Both the position numbers and the translations under genes were made by a program. This document shows, piece after piece, positions 22,108 to 32,900 of a stretch of 64,000 nt of DNA. The DNA lies in NCBI GenBank assembly GCA_903772945.1, contig CAICTM010000138.1:44631-108630 (forward strand), in the 5' to 3' direction. Within the stretch, counting starts at the first letter, position 1. The number at the start of each line of letters is the position of its first letter. The notes under the pieces were generated by a model that saw nothing but the letters and a program-made list of their open reading frames with translations, had not been told where the DNA came from and did not search any database. Source of the stretch: Seminavis robusta (lineage: Eukaryota; Bacillariophyta; Bacillariophyceae; Naviculales; Naviculaceae).

Positions 22108-23863
22108 GCTTTCGAAGAGGCCTGACAAACAATGTGCGGCCTCGCTCCAAGTCAACATAGCTAAGTGCCGCACGGCACGAATCAGTAAAATAACAATGCT
22201 AGAATAGCTAGCTAGATTGATTAAGCATTTGATGATTGAAGTTGTTGGACTGTCCTCATCAGCACGAAGCTGTCACAAGCAAAGAACAACAAAAAGGGGA
22301 ACAAATAGATTGCAACTACTGTAGTTCAGCCAGCGACCAGCCCGGAAACACTGTAGACCTTCCGTTTCTTCCTCGTCGTCACTCATACCACCACCGGTAT
22401 GGCTGGCTGATCCAGCTGCTGATCCCTTGCTTTGGCCGGTGGTGAGCCAAGCAACGAAAAGGAATGCTTATCCAGCCAGCCAAAAGTGACTACTGGAGTA
22501 CGGTATATGGAGCATGTCATCTAGGTCCTTTTGACTAGCACCACCAACCACCAACCACCGGCACTACGTTTCGTCCTTCCTTGCTTCTCCAGCCCAATGC
22601 CAATGCCATGTGGCTGGATACAGCACTTACTTGTTCTGCTGTTACAGTGATGTATTCATGTACTCCAGTATTCAACAACATACTTGAACAAGGCTTTCAC
22701 CAAACCATAGCCGTCGCTTGTCCTCCAGTCAAACAAACAAACTATGCAACTAGCAATAATTCAATGGGCTGCATTCGTTCACCCCGAACCGTTGCATAGG
22801 CTACATTTCACCCCTAGAGAACCCATTGCTACGTTGCTACACTACGAACCCCTTTCTGGTGCTTTGCAGGCCTGCAGGTGACAGCATATCACAGTCCTCG
22901 AGGCAGGCGGGTTGAAGCAAGCATCACTGCCATAAGTTAGGTGTGTGTAGTTCGTTGTCCCGTTTCTTGGCAATTGCCTGGCATCGGTACCGGGGTCAAG
23001 ACCCAAGCGAAGAAACTACAAGAGTATCCCAATCAACTCTTGTGCATCCCGCTGACATTATAACATTATTGTTGCCTCGCTAGTAGCTAGCTAGGTAGCT
23101 ACTGTAGATTGCTTGCCAGCTGGCCTCAGGGGCAGCACGACAGACAGTCTGTCTGTCTCAGGAGACAGAGTAGCTGACAGAGTACTTATTGCTCCTTTTG
23201 GCTCGCCTAGCTAGCTCACCGCCCCATCAAGCTCCCCATCATCATTAGTCTACTAGCTACTAGACTCGCCAGTAGATTACAGTACTCCGCCCGGTACCGG
23301 TATCACCATCTGCGTCCTCCACCGTCTGAGCAGACATCCGCTTGCCGCAGCCAAACTGTGTGTAAAAAGTGGACTCAAAAAAGGCTCCCGTTCTGCGGTA
23401 CTGGCGCTACGACTAGCCAGGAATGGAAAGGAGAAGCCAATCAACCAGTCCAACAAAACGGGTCACTTCTCCTCTTGTAAGAGAACAATGGATTTAACAA
23501 TCAAACGCAACTTGGTCAAGCTTCCCAGCGAATTAATGTCTTTGTTGGTTCGAAAGTGTTCCTGTGACGGTGTCTCTGGTTCAATGAGCTTTCAACAGGG
23601 TGTTAATGATGAATAACAGTACAGCTATTATTTCACCGAAGAAAAATGGGGACAACAGTATGACACGTACTGTACATGGTAGCTGGTGGTAAAACAGCTG
23701 TGGCAACCATTCATCGACCATCACTATTCCCGTTTTGGGGCTTCCCCAGAGAAAAGACTTCAGGACCCAGTGGCGATCACAACAATCGTCCCATAAATTT
23801 ACTTTCAACATTCACCTCAACACAAAACCTAACAACTACGCTACTCACTACTAGAATAACACC
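22108..23863. other. Intergenic, 5' flank of CDPK gene
   Basis: 1.76 kb with only short ORFs. It contains CTAGCTAG runs (about 22205 and 23085-23100), TACCGGTATC near 23295, and CTGTCTGTCTCAGGAGACAG near 23150. These motifs recur in other spacers of this window. No gene or RNA was recognised. Confidence 0.45.
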
Positions 23864-26052
23864 ATGACAGCCGAAGTTGGTACTATCAATACCCCTGCCA
23901 ATGGCGCTCTGCCAGGCTTGGCGAGGAATAATTCGATCGATCCCAGCACTCTGGGTCGACCGGCCCGTCGCATGCGGGCAGGGAAACGGCAAGGTGTACT
24001 GAACGACTCGGGGCTCACGGCAGGTTCCACCGGCACGGACAGTGCCTCCAGTTTTGGTTCCAAGTGGGAGAGTGTCAAGTTTAGTGCCAATAACTTTGTG
24101 ACGGCCAAAACGGGTATCCTCGAAGATTTCTACGATCTGGGTGACTTGTTGGGAGAAGGAGGCTTTGGCGAAGTCTATGCCTGTACCCACCTCGAAACTG
24201 GAGAAGAACGAGCCGTCAAGATTATGGAAAAGTCACAAAGCAAGCCATCAGTCAACGAAGCCATTGTCCAGGAATACAATATCCTCAAGGATTTGGATCA
24301 TCCAAAGTAAGTACAACCTGACGAATCTGGCTGGGTAGCAGTATATACCTTTTGCCACCAACACATCTAACCAATCGTTTGCTACCTACCTTGTTCTGAT
24401 TGATTATCCATCTTATCAACAGTATTCTCAAGGTCTACGAAATGTACGAGACCAAGAACTACTTTTTCATTGTCACAGATTTGTATTCCGGCGGAGACTT
24501 GTTTTCGGAACTGGAAGACAATGGATGTCTGGGTGAAGTAGAGGCGTCGACACTCATGAATGCCATGCTCAGTTGCATGAACTACTGCCACAAACGCAAT
24601 CTGGTACACTTGGATCTCAAACCCGAAAAGTAAGTACAGTACCGTAATATGGCAACCTGGGTAGCGGTATCTGCCGTTTGCAACCAACGAATCGCATCTA
24701 ACCAATCGCATCGTATGCTACCTACCTTGTTCTGATTATCTATCTATCTTATCGACGACAGTGTCCTGATTGCCCGAGCCGACAAACCAAACTTTAGCGA
24801 CGTGAAAATCATCGATTTTGGACTGGCGCAGTTCCAGGAAGACAAGAACAAGAAAATGACTGGACTCGAGGGAAGTTCCTACTACATGTCACCGCAAGTC
24901 GTTGGTCGATCTTACGACGGATGCAAAGCCGATGTTTGGTCTTGTGGTGTCATGGTACACGTCTTGATGACAGGATATGCCCCCTTTGATGGGCCAGCGT
25001 ACAACGATATCCTCAAGGCCATTACCAAAGGAACGTTCGACTTTGAGGATCCAGAATGGGACGGTGTTTCGGACGAATGCTTGAGTTTCATTCGATTCTG
25101 TTTGACATACGATGAAGAGGAGAGGCCATCGGCAGAACAGGCATTGCAACATCCCTTTCTTCGAAAAACTCGCAATCGTACTAGCATGTGCGATATCAAG
25201 AGTCGTTTGAGTGCTAGACGATCCCTCAAGCATCTGGGACAATTCTGCACCCGACATTCCAAGCTCAAGCAGGCTTCTTGTGCCATCATGGCATCGCAAT
25301 TGCTCAGTCAGGAAGAAAAGGACCAAATCGATAGCGTGTTTCGTAGTCTGGATGCAGGTTGCGATGGGCAGTTGTGTAAGGATGATCTGAGACGGAGCTA
25401 CAAGGAGTTTTATGACACGGAAGTTCCCGACAAGGAAGTCGACGCAATCTTTGAACAAGTCAACTTCTCGGCCACAGGCACCATCTCGTACTCCGAATTT
25501 GCCATTGCCACCATGATGGCTCAGGGCAAGGTCGATGAGGACAAGCTGTGGGCGGCTTTCAACGTTTTTGATGAAGATGACAAAGGATTCATCTCGGCCG
25601 ATGATATCAAGCGGGTGCTCCAGCTTGGTGATGAGCAGGATGCCTATCTCAAGAAGAAAATCTTGCGGCAGGTTGACGCAGATCAGACCGGGAAAATAGA
25701 CTTTGAGGCGTTCAAAAAGATTATGCGCTCCAATTCGTCGCTCATGAGGCTGAGAAGGAAGAACAGTGTGAAGCGAAGTCCTCGCACTCGGCGTATGCAT
25801 GCGTCCGTAGACATGAAGGAGGTCCTTGGCGCTTCCCTTCTTGATGCTTCACTCATGGATAATTCGCGCCACGATCAATCGGATGTCATGGCCCCTCCAC
25901 CCTCACCTTATGGAAGTCATCATCAGCGGCGGCTGCCAAACCCTGATATTATTTTGCAGGGCCTCGAGGAGCTCGACGAAGACAATTCCTCAAAAAGAGA
26001 AGACGAAGCGAGAAGGCGGAACAGCGAATCAACCCTTGAAGAAGACATGTAA
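23864..26052 (+). CDS. Calcium-dependent protein kinase (CDPK), three exons, non-RD
   Basis: Exons 23864..24306, 24423..24629 and 24762..26052 join in frame to 646 residues. A polar head (1-88) without Gly2 argues against myristoylation. Kinase domain ~89-351: glycine loop LGEGGFGEV (96-104), AVK lysine K119, HLDLKPEN (210-217), DFG (234-236). Two motifs deviate: HRD is HLD, and the APE motif is SPQ (259-261). A junction helix is followed by four EF-hands: loops ~413-424 (DAGCDGQLCKDD), 450-461 (NFSATGTISYSE), 486-497 (DEDDKGFISADD) and 521-532 (DADQTGKIDFEA). Loop 4 lacks the position-12 acid. The tail is Ser/Arg-rich. Ca2+-triggered Ser/Thr phosphorylation is the family role; the substituted motifs may alter activation-loop control. 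Both introns interrupt an Asn codon after AA. Confidence 0.93.
24307..24422 (+). other. CDPK intron 1 (116 bp), similar to intron 2
   Basis: GTAAGTACA...AACAG. It restores HPNILKVYEMYE across the junction. It shares with intron 2 the strings CTGGGTAGC, CATCTAACCAATCG, GCTACCTACCTTGTTCTGAT and ATCTTATC in the same order. Confidence 0.92.
24630..24761 (+). other. CDPK intron 2 (132 bp), similar to intron 1
   Basis: GTAAGTACA...GACAG. It restores HLDLKPENVLIA. It is 16 bp longer than intron 1, mainly from an extra GAATCG and GCATCGTA-type insertion, but otherwise collinear with it. It lies in the same phase after AA of an Asn codon. Confidence 0.92.
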
Positions 26053-26529
26053 GGCAATCTGTTTCGAAAAGATCCTATTGATAGATGTAAACTTGTGTGT
26101 AAACGAAACCTAGAAAGAACTGCCTTGAGCGTTCGACGTTTTAAGATTTAGTCGTCGCGTGTGCAGCAGTGCGTTACATGCGGCCTCTCGGATGTGACGT
26201 TTGCTCGCTTCGATCCTTGTCTATTCCATTGTCCTCCGATCAATTCTGATTTCAGATCCTCTCGACCTGGTCCGCCGTTTAGCCCTCGTCACATACCGGT
26301 ACTCTACAATGGCCGCCCTAGCTAGTTCCTTTGCCATTTCAGGTGCCATCTATACATAGCTATCCAATGGGCTGGCCTTGAACAGAAAGCACTGGAGGTG
26401 CGAAACACGTTTCACCGGCTCTGAAACTAGCTAGCTGGGTGCTCTCTAAATCATTGTCTTGGTACAAAAAAAGATGCTTTATGTAGTTCCGTCTTTCATG
26501 AGCAAGCGACGAGGTATTCCACAGAAGTG
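26053..26529. other. Convergent intergenic spacer
   Basis: 477 bp between the CDPK stop and the stop of the minus-strand membrane protein. It holds TACCGGTAC and CTAGCTAGCTG palindromes but no ORF or RNA of note. Confidence 0.5.
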
Positions 26530-29035
26530 TTAACAGTGGTCGCGATCGAATTGCCCTTGCGGCTCCCCCAAGGAGATTTCGCAGTCTCCGTCAATATCTG
26601 CTGGTTGTATGTTACAAGATTCCTGTATTGATGTGTCTCCGCTGGTATTCGTCTTGCTTCCAGTCGTTGCCTTGTTTTGACGCAGCCGAAACATCATCGT
26701 AATGGCAAGGTAGGTGATCGCAGCCACGCTCCACAGAACACCCACAACTACCGATGTAGCTGCCATTGCCACAGTTGTGCCTCCGTAGCGAAGATAGCTT
26801 ACAACTACGTTCATTAGAGCACCACTCAAGAACATCCCGTCTGCAACCGATAGAACTCGGCGTACTCCACTGTCGTAGGTGAGCAGGAGTCTGCTGTAGA
26901 TCAACAGCACTGTTTGAAGCAGGAATAAATGAGTTGACACGCTGTTGCAGACATTGAAGGCCAGCTCATCAGACTTCGTCAAAGCTCCTGAAATGACACC
27001 GAAAAGTCCTGCCAGAACCATCACGGCGTGGAAACCGAGCTGCTGATAGAGGCCATCAAATACTCCAACAAGCAGAAAGCAGATGGAAGCGCAGATGTAC
27101 AGAGCTTGAAAAGTCTCGTCTCTGGGCTCGGGTGGGTTCTCTCCATCGATCGCGACATTGTAGGCATTCGCGAATGCAGAAATCTCCTTGTCAGTGCCAT
27201 CTGGGTCCTTTTCGCCTTCGCTGCCATCATCTTTCCCATCGCCTCCTTCTCCCTGTTCCCCAGCCTCAATCCCCTTGTCCCCGTTCTCGCCTTTAGCTGA
27301 TCCATCCACAGTTGAAGAAGTAGGAGACGCCACAGGAGAAACTGGAGAGGCGACAGAGCCGGAAACCGGAGCGGAAACTGGAGAAGCCATTGGAGAAACT
27401 GGAGCGGACACAGGGGCGGAAACGGGAGAAGCTACCGGAGAAGCCACAGGTGGTGACGCGACGGGGGTGGCCACGGGAGGTGTGACAGGAGCTGCGGTAA
27501 CAGGAGGTGCCGTGTTTGGTGGCTCAGTCACTGGAGCTGCAGTGACAGGCTGCGCTGTCACAGGGGCTGGTGTAACTGGTGTGACAGGAGCTTGCACGGG
27601 AGGTGCGACAGGTGAAGCCGCTGGAATAACACTTGGCGTCGTCGTCGGCAAGTTTGCAAGGAAGCGGTCGACGAAGGCGTTCCAGGTGTCCTCTGTATAA
27701 CCGAACACCAGTGCAGCTGCATCCTGTTGTTCGGGTGTCAGCTCATGCCAATGCAAATGGTCCGTGTACACGGACTCGGAGTTGTCCCATTTCTGCTTGT
27801 CATAGCCTGATAAAAGCGAATCAGCAAGATGGGTACAAGGTGAGATAGAGCCAACGTACGGCTCCGTCAAAGACGGAAGGAAATAGATGACAAATCGTGT
27901 CGCTTGTCCGTTGCAGCAAACCCTTACCTAGCAACTTTGCCGATTCCTTCACGTCATCCGGTAACGCACTCCAGTATTGTGTATACCAATTGATTTGGAG
28001 CTTTCGTCGCCTAGTGCCTTCTGTTGCGGTTGACCAGGTATGGGTACCGGTACTGGTAATGAGAGCGCCCCCAGTTCGTTCATCTTTGATTTCGGTAACA
28101 TTGTCCGTAGCAAAGAAAGGGTCCACGTCTTCATCCGCAAGTTCGGACTTTGTTTCGTTCCTAATCGTCAGCAAACTGTCTGCTGGAAGTGCTCGAACAC
28201 CAACATCCTTAACACGTTTGAAGTCATGGACTGAAAGGATCAGAAAGAGTATTGATCCAATCAAGAATAAGATTTTGGGAGCAAACCCAAGTGCACAGCG
28301 TGATGAACCGAATTTGGTCGACTCGTCGTCTTCGTGCTCTTCTTGGAACGTCTCTTTCATTGGTCTGATTTCATCGTAAGGGTCTTTGAGGATGTCCTCA
28401 TCGTCACTCTCTGGGTCATCAGTGTCTTGGTCCATCATTGACGGGACACGCAGTGCATCGACATCGTATTTGCTGTCAGAAGAGCGTTCCGCAAGGGGGC
28501 CGGGGTTCTCCTCGTCCGTGTTGACGTCTTTCTTGCTTCCCGATCTAGAGAATAGCGAAGAAAAGAATCCACTGTTCTTAGAGTCTTGCGCCTCTTCCGC
28601 TGGTTGTGGCTGTGGCTTTTGCATTGGCATTTCCACGCTTTCGTCGTCGCTAGCCAAATCCATGTCCTGCATTTCATCTGCCCATGTCACGCCCCCTTCT
28701 TTCGTGGGCGATGATGGAACCGTCGGTGGTGTGTCTTGCTGATCATGGGAAGGTTGCTTGCCTGAGGAGAATAGCGAAAACAAGGAACTCTTGTAGTCTC
28801 CCGTGGCGGCGCTATGAGACGTCGCCCAACTTTCCTCACCGGGACTTGCACATCGTGCAATATCTGCCATGGTGTCTTCTGATGAATATGAAGCTCTCCT
28901 CGGTTTCCGCGAGTGTTCGTCGTCCTGTGTGGTTACCACAATTCGCACTTGCCTCACCGACTCCTCCTCGCCGTCGTTGGAGCCGGAGTCGTTTTGCCTA
29001 CCCGCCCAAATGTTGCTCACTAAGCCTTTGAACAT
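26530..29035 (-). CDS. Multi-pass membrane protein with acidic cytosolic head and PVT-rich stalk, two exons
   Basis: Exon 1 29035..27928 and exon 2 27806..26530; the 121-bp intron is GT-AG. 794 residues from the first true ATG (MFKGLVSNIW). Order: acidic, Ser-rich head with two related SLFS(L/R) strings (about 82-90 and 157-164); single TM helix ~253-269. Next come two related ~35-residue modules, WSALPDDVKESAKLLGYDKQKWD and WHELTPEQQDAAALVFGYTEDTW, the intron splitting the first. Then a ~90-residue stalk of PVTxAPVT/PVASP repeats, an acidic Gly-rich patch, and five or six hydrophobic helices (ALYICASICFLLVG..., VSTHLFLLQTVLLIYSRLLL...). The stalk looks like an O-glycosylated cell-surface linker. 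Function is unknown; a surface sensor or wall-anchored protein is possible. Confidence 0.72.
27330..27640 (-). repeat. Degenerate PVT/PVASP coding repeat
   Basis: Imperfect 12-18-bp units (GGAGAAACTGGAGCGGA-type on the plus strand) encode the Pro/Val/Thr/Ala stalk of the membrane protein on the minus strand. They also produce a long, meaningless GET-rich ORF on the plus strand. Confidence 0.7.
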
Positions 29036-29986
29036 TCGAGCAGAAGGGGGCAGCCATGAGCAGGATATGACCGTTTGTGGTGGAAAAAATGATCCCGCAA
29101 GCAGCTTCTGGTGGGCGGGAGAGGTGAACTTGTCGTATAGCCGGTATGATCTTAGCCTGAGAAGTCGAGGTCGACGTTTTTGGGCTTGTCCCACGTGCTT
29201 CTGATGTTCCGGACTTACACAACGTGTGCTTTTGGAGTTAAATCGTGACGCTAAGCAACGCAGCCCGACAAAATCGGCAAGGCCAACGGGTGGACGCAAA
29301 ATCCCGCATGACGAGCAAATTTTCGGCCATAACACTGAAGTCCCGCGCCCAATTACATTGTTCCAACGGCAATGTCTCGATGCTTTGACTATCTATTCAT
29401 TCAGTAGCCACGAGAGGACATTCCGCTGCAGCAGTCCAGCATGAAGTGGTTTCGTTGGGGGAGGTGCCGTGAGGCAAGCTACATGTTGGTGAGTGCGGTT
29501 GGACGGGATGCCAACACTGCTTCTGCATTGTCAGGACCACAGAGCCGGCGTTTGTCGCTCCACTGATGGATAGCTAGCTACAGCTGCAGCCAGCCGAAGA
29601 GGATTGTATCTTTTTTTAAAAAGTTATTTATCTTGCTTGGTTTTCGAACAAGGATGTCACCAAAAAATCTCCCCGGTCTGGCTACATGTACTTTCCACGA
29701 GGCTCTCCACGCCCGAGCCTCCCTCAAGAGTTTTCCACGTCGACAATCCACGATCTAACTAGCATAGGTACACATCGGGCGTAGCTAGTAGCTAGTTAAC
29801 TTATTGTTGCAGAAGATATGGCTAGCTATCAACACAATAGCAACAATATGGGAAATGAAGATACGACAGCACAGTGCCTGTAAACCATGAGAACTAGATA
29901 GCAATATGTACTACACAAACGATGCAAGATGTTTGGCGTTGAGGAGCCTTTGGGAGATCGTAGAGAAGAGGGAAACAAAGCTAGGC
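29036..29986. other. Intergenic between two minus-strand membrane-protein genes
   Basis: 951 bp. The minus frame of the downstream gene stays open to 29335 but without an ATG, so coding beyond 29035 is not supported. It contains CTAGCTACAGCTGCAGC near 29575 and TAGCTAGTAGCTAGTTAAC near 29785. No other gene was seen. Confidence 0.5.
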
Positions 29987-32900
29987 CTAGGCGCAAGTGC
30001 AGCCGCAGGAACAGAGAACTTCGGAACAGTCAACAGAGAGACTTTCGAGCTGACCTCCAAAGAGGCTGCAAACACCTGGGGATATCGTGTCTTTCAGATA
30101 ATTGTTGTCCAGGGTTGCTCGTTGTAGATTGGTCAGGGCGGACAACTCGGTTGGTATGACGCCCGTCAAGTCGTTGTTGTCAAGATAAAGCTCTTCTAGA
30201 TTGGTAAGCATCCCAAGCTCGGTGGGAATCAGATAGTCTCCACTTTGTTTCCAATCGTCGTCCCTCAAATCTTCCCCCACAAACGCTCTACCCAAGTAGA
30301 GCTTGCGAAGGTTTTCCAAGTGACCGAGCTCTGTTGGGATGGGCCCAACGAAGCTGTTCCAGTCCAGCCAGAGCTCCTTCAAGTTGCTCAAGAAGCCCAG
30401 CTAGTAGAGGTCGGTCGCAGAGAGCGCGTGAGAAAGGAGCCATGGCGAGATGTTTGAATGGAATTGAAATATGTGGCGGCAAGCTTACCTCAGTCGGGAT
30501 CGATCCCGACAAGTTGTTCACATCCACATCAAGGAGCTCAAGCTTTGTGAGACGAGCAATCTCAGAAGGAACAGTACCTGTTAAGAAGTTGTAGAACAGT
30601 CGCAAAGCTCTGAGGTTCGTGAGCTGGGCCACTTCTCTTGGGATGCTTCCCTTCAAATCGTTTGTCGCCAGTGCAAGACTTGTCAGTTTGGTTAAGGCAC
30701 CAATTTCAGACGGTATGCCGCCATTCAGCTCGTTCTTTTCGAGCCAAAGTTGCTCAAGGGATGTTAGATTCTTCAGCTGCTCCGGGATGGGGCCAAAGAG
30801 CACGTTCCGCGACAAATCAAGTTCGACCAACGATGTGAGGAACGCGATCTCTGGAGGTATGTTTCCTCTCAAATTGTTCTTCTTCAACACGAGATGTTTG
30901 ATCTTTTCGTCTTCGCAGACATCCATCCCCTCGTAGGAAGAAAACCAAAAGCACTCGTGGATGTCATAGGAGAGCCACGACGTGGAGACAGTCCAGTTCT
31001 GCGCAATCTTTGTAGAGTAGTAAAGAGTAGCAAGAGCAAAGCGTTGCATCTTTCTCTCATCACTGTATGCATTCCGATATGGGTCCTTTTCCAACCAAAA
31101 GTACGCCTTTGTCTGGGCTGTGTGTAGGGATTTCAGCGACTCTTGCGTATAATCTGGGAGGTCGAGTACCAGCGGCTGGAACTCCTTTTCTTCCTCAGCA
31201 ACGTTCATGTCTCTACGGGCACAGTTTCCTGTGATGCCACATGCCAGGCATCCGGCAATCACGGCCACGAAGAACAGCATTAGCATGGTCGCCACCGTCC
31301 ATTTACGTACGTCTCGCCAGTCCAACTGCTTGGGTTGAAATGGTTCCCTGATTGACTTGTCAATTAGCGATGGTCTCTCTAGGATTGCTCGTACCATCGT
31401 ATCGTGTTCTTTTCGTTCCTGCTCAGGTGGGTGCCAGTCTCTCGTTTCGGGGGTTCCCGAATAAATCACAACAACATCGTTGACATTTCGCGCCTTGAGG
31501 GCAGCGTTGATGAACGAGTTTTCTGTGTCAGTGGTCATAGTGGGCTTGACCGAAGACGGCGACGGAGAAAGAGACGGCTTGGAACTCAGCGGCTTGGGGG
31601 ACGCCAAATACTTGGAAATCCTCTTGGGAGATGCCGAAGCACTCGGGGGCTTCTTGGGGGACACCCTGTAACTTGAAGCCATGGGATATGGATTAGGAGT
31701 TCGTTGGGCCTCCAAGTCGATCTCCTCTTCCAACGAGTCATAGCTGTGCCTTTTGACGTCGCCGAGTAGTCCGCCAGGAGAGGAAAGGTCTTCATCTGAT
31801 GGAATCGGCGTAACAGTTCTCTCGCGGGACAACGAGCGACCACGTTGCCTAGGCTTCAAGTACTGGCTTCCCATCGTCAGCCTCGTCACTCTAACCGAAG
31901 TTTTCGTCTCTCTAACCTCTCTAAACGAGGGCCTTTGCCTTGCAGAGAGGCCGTCAGTTCGTCGAGTCTGTTTCGCATGGTTGTCCAATGAATCTTCACT
32001 CCGCCCGCGCTTAAACTCTGAATTGTGTCCACTAGAGCTTGTATCCGCAAGTGAAGATGAATCTTGCATCTTTGTTGGTGACTCGTGAGACTTCAAAGAA
32101 GGAGAGGTGCTGCCTTTGGGCTTGGTTGGAGGAGAACCCTGTGTGAAGGGGGGTTTCTCGTCCTTTCTCGCTGCGTTCGCTGCAATTGCTGGGCGTGGCT
32201 TGCTGTTCCAAATCGTCATGAGGCTTGAACGCAATGATTCTATGGCACCGACTGTGTTTTCGCTAGGCACTTGGCAACATGAATCGTCGTCGCACTCCTG
32301 GGTCTTCTTCACTGGAATATCTGACGTCTCGACGGCAACCTGGGTTAGCGGCGAAGGCTCAGAGTTGGACTGTGCAATGGTCTTCTGGTTTGATTCTTGA
32401 GGCTGCTGTTCAGATGACTGGCTCCCAGCTAATCTGGGCACGGGTTTGCTGTTCCAAATCATGGCAAGGGAGCTTCGCAATGTGTCGATTGGGCCCATCG
32501 ACTTTGCTGGTTCCGCTTCTTCAGCTTTCGTTTCAACTTCTTCTTGATTCGAAGCAGCCGCTTCTACGTCTAACTGAAGGTAGGTCTTCACTGGTGAGGT
32601 GTCGCTGCCCTTGTCAATTTGCTCCTTAACCGGTAACTCGCCAGATGATGATCGACTAACATCTTGGTGAAAGGTAGACAAAGCGCTCTTGGCGTGAATC
32701 TCGTTAAGACGATCCACTTCCTTTGTCAGGTCTGCTGCTGAATCCTCTTTGCCGAACAAAGCCAAGCCAAACTCAAGGGGTTGTTCCTCCTCATCCTCCT
32801 TTTCACTGTTGGACATTCCCAGTGTTGGTGTCGAAGGTAAGGCAAATCTACTTGAAGACTTCCGGGCAGTCGGGGAACGTTCAAAGCTTCTAGACGGCGA

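Noticed and set aside
24889-25800. 303-codon minus-strand ORF across the CDPK gene
   Set aside because: Fully antisense to kinase and EF-hand exons with clear family motifs on the plus strand.
27188-27700. 170-codon plus-strand ORF rich in GET repeats
   Set aside because: It is the antisense of the PVT stalk of the membrane protein on the minus strand; composition follows directly from the repeat.
29036-29335. 100-residue N-terminal extension of the stalked membrane protein
   Set aside because: The open frame has no ATG above 29035; composition differs from the rest of the protein.
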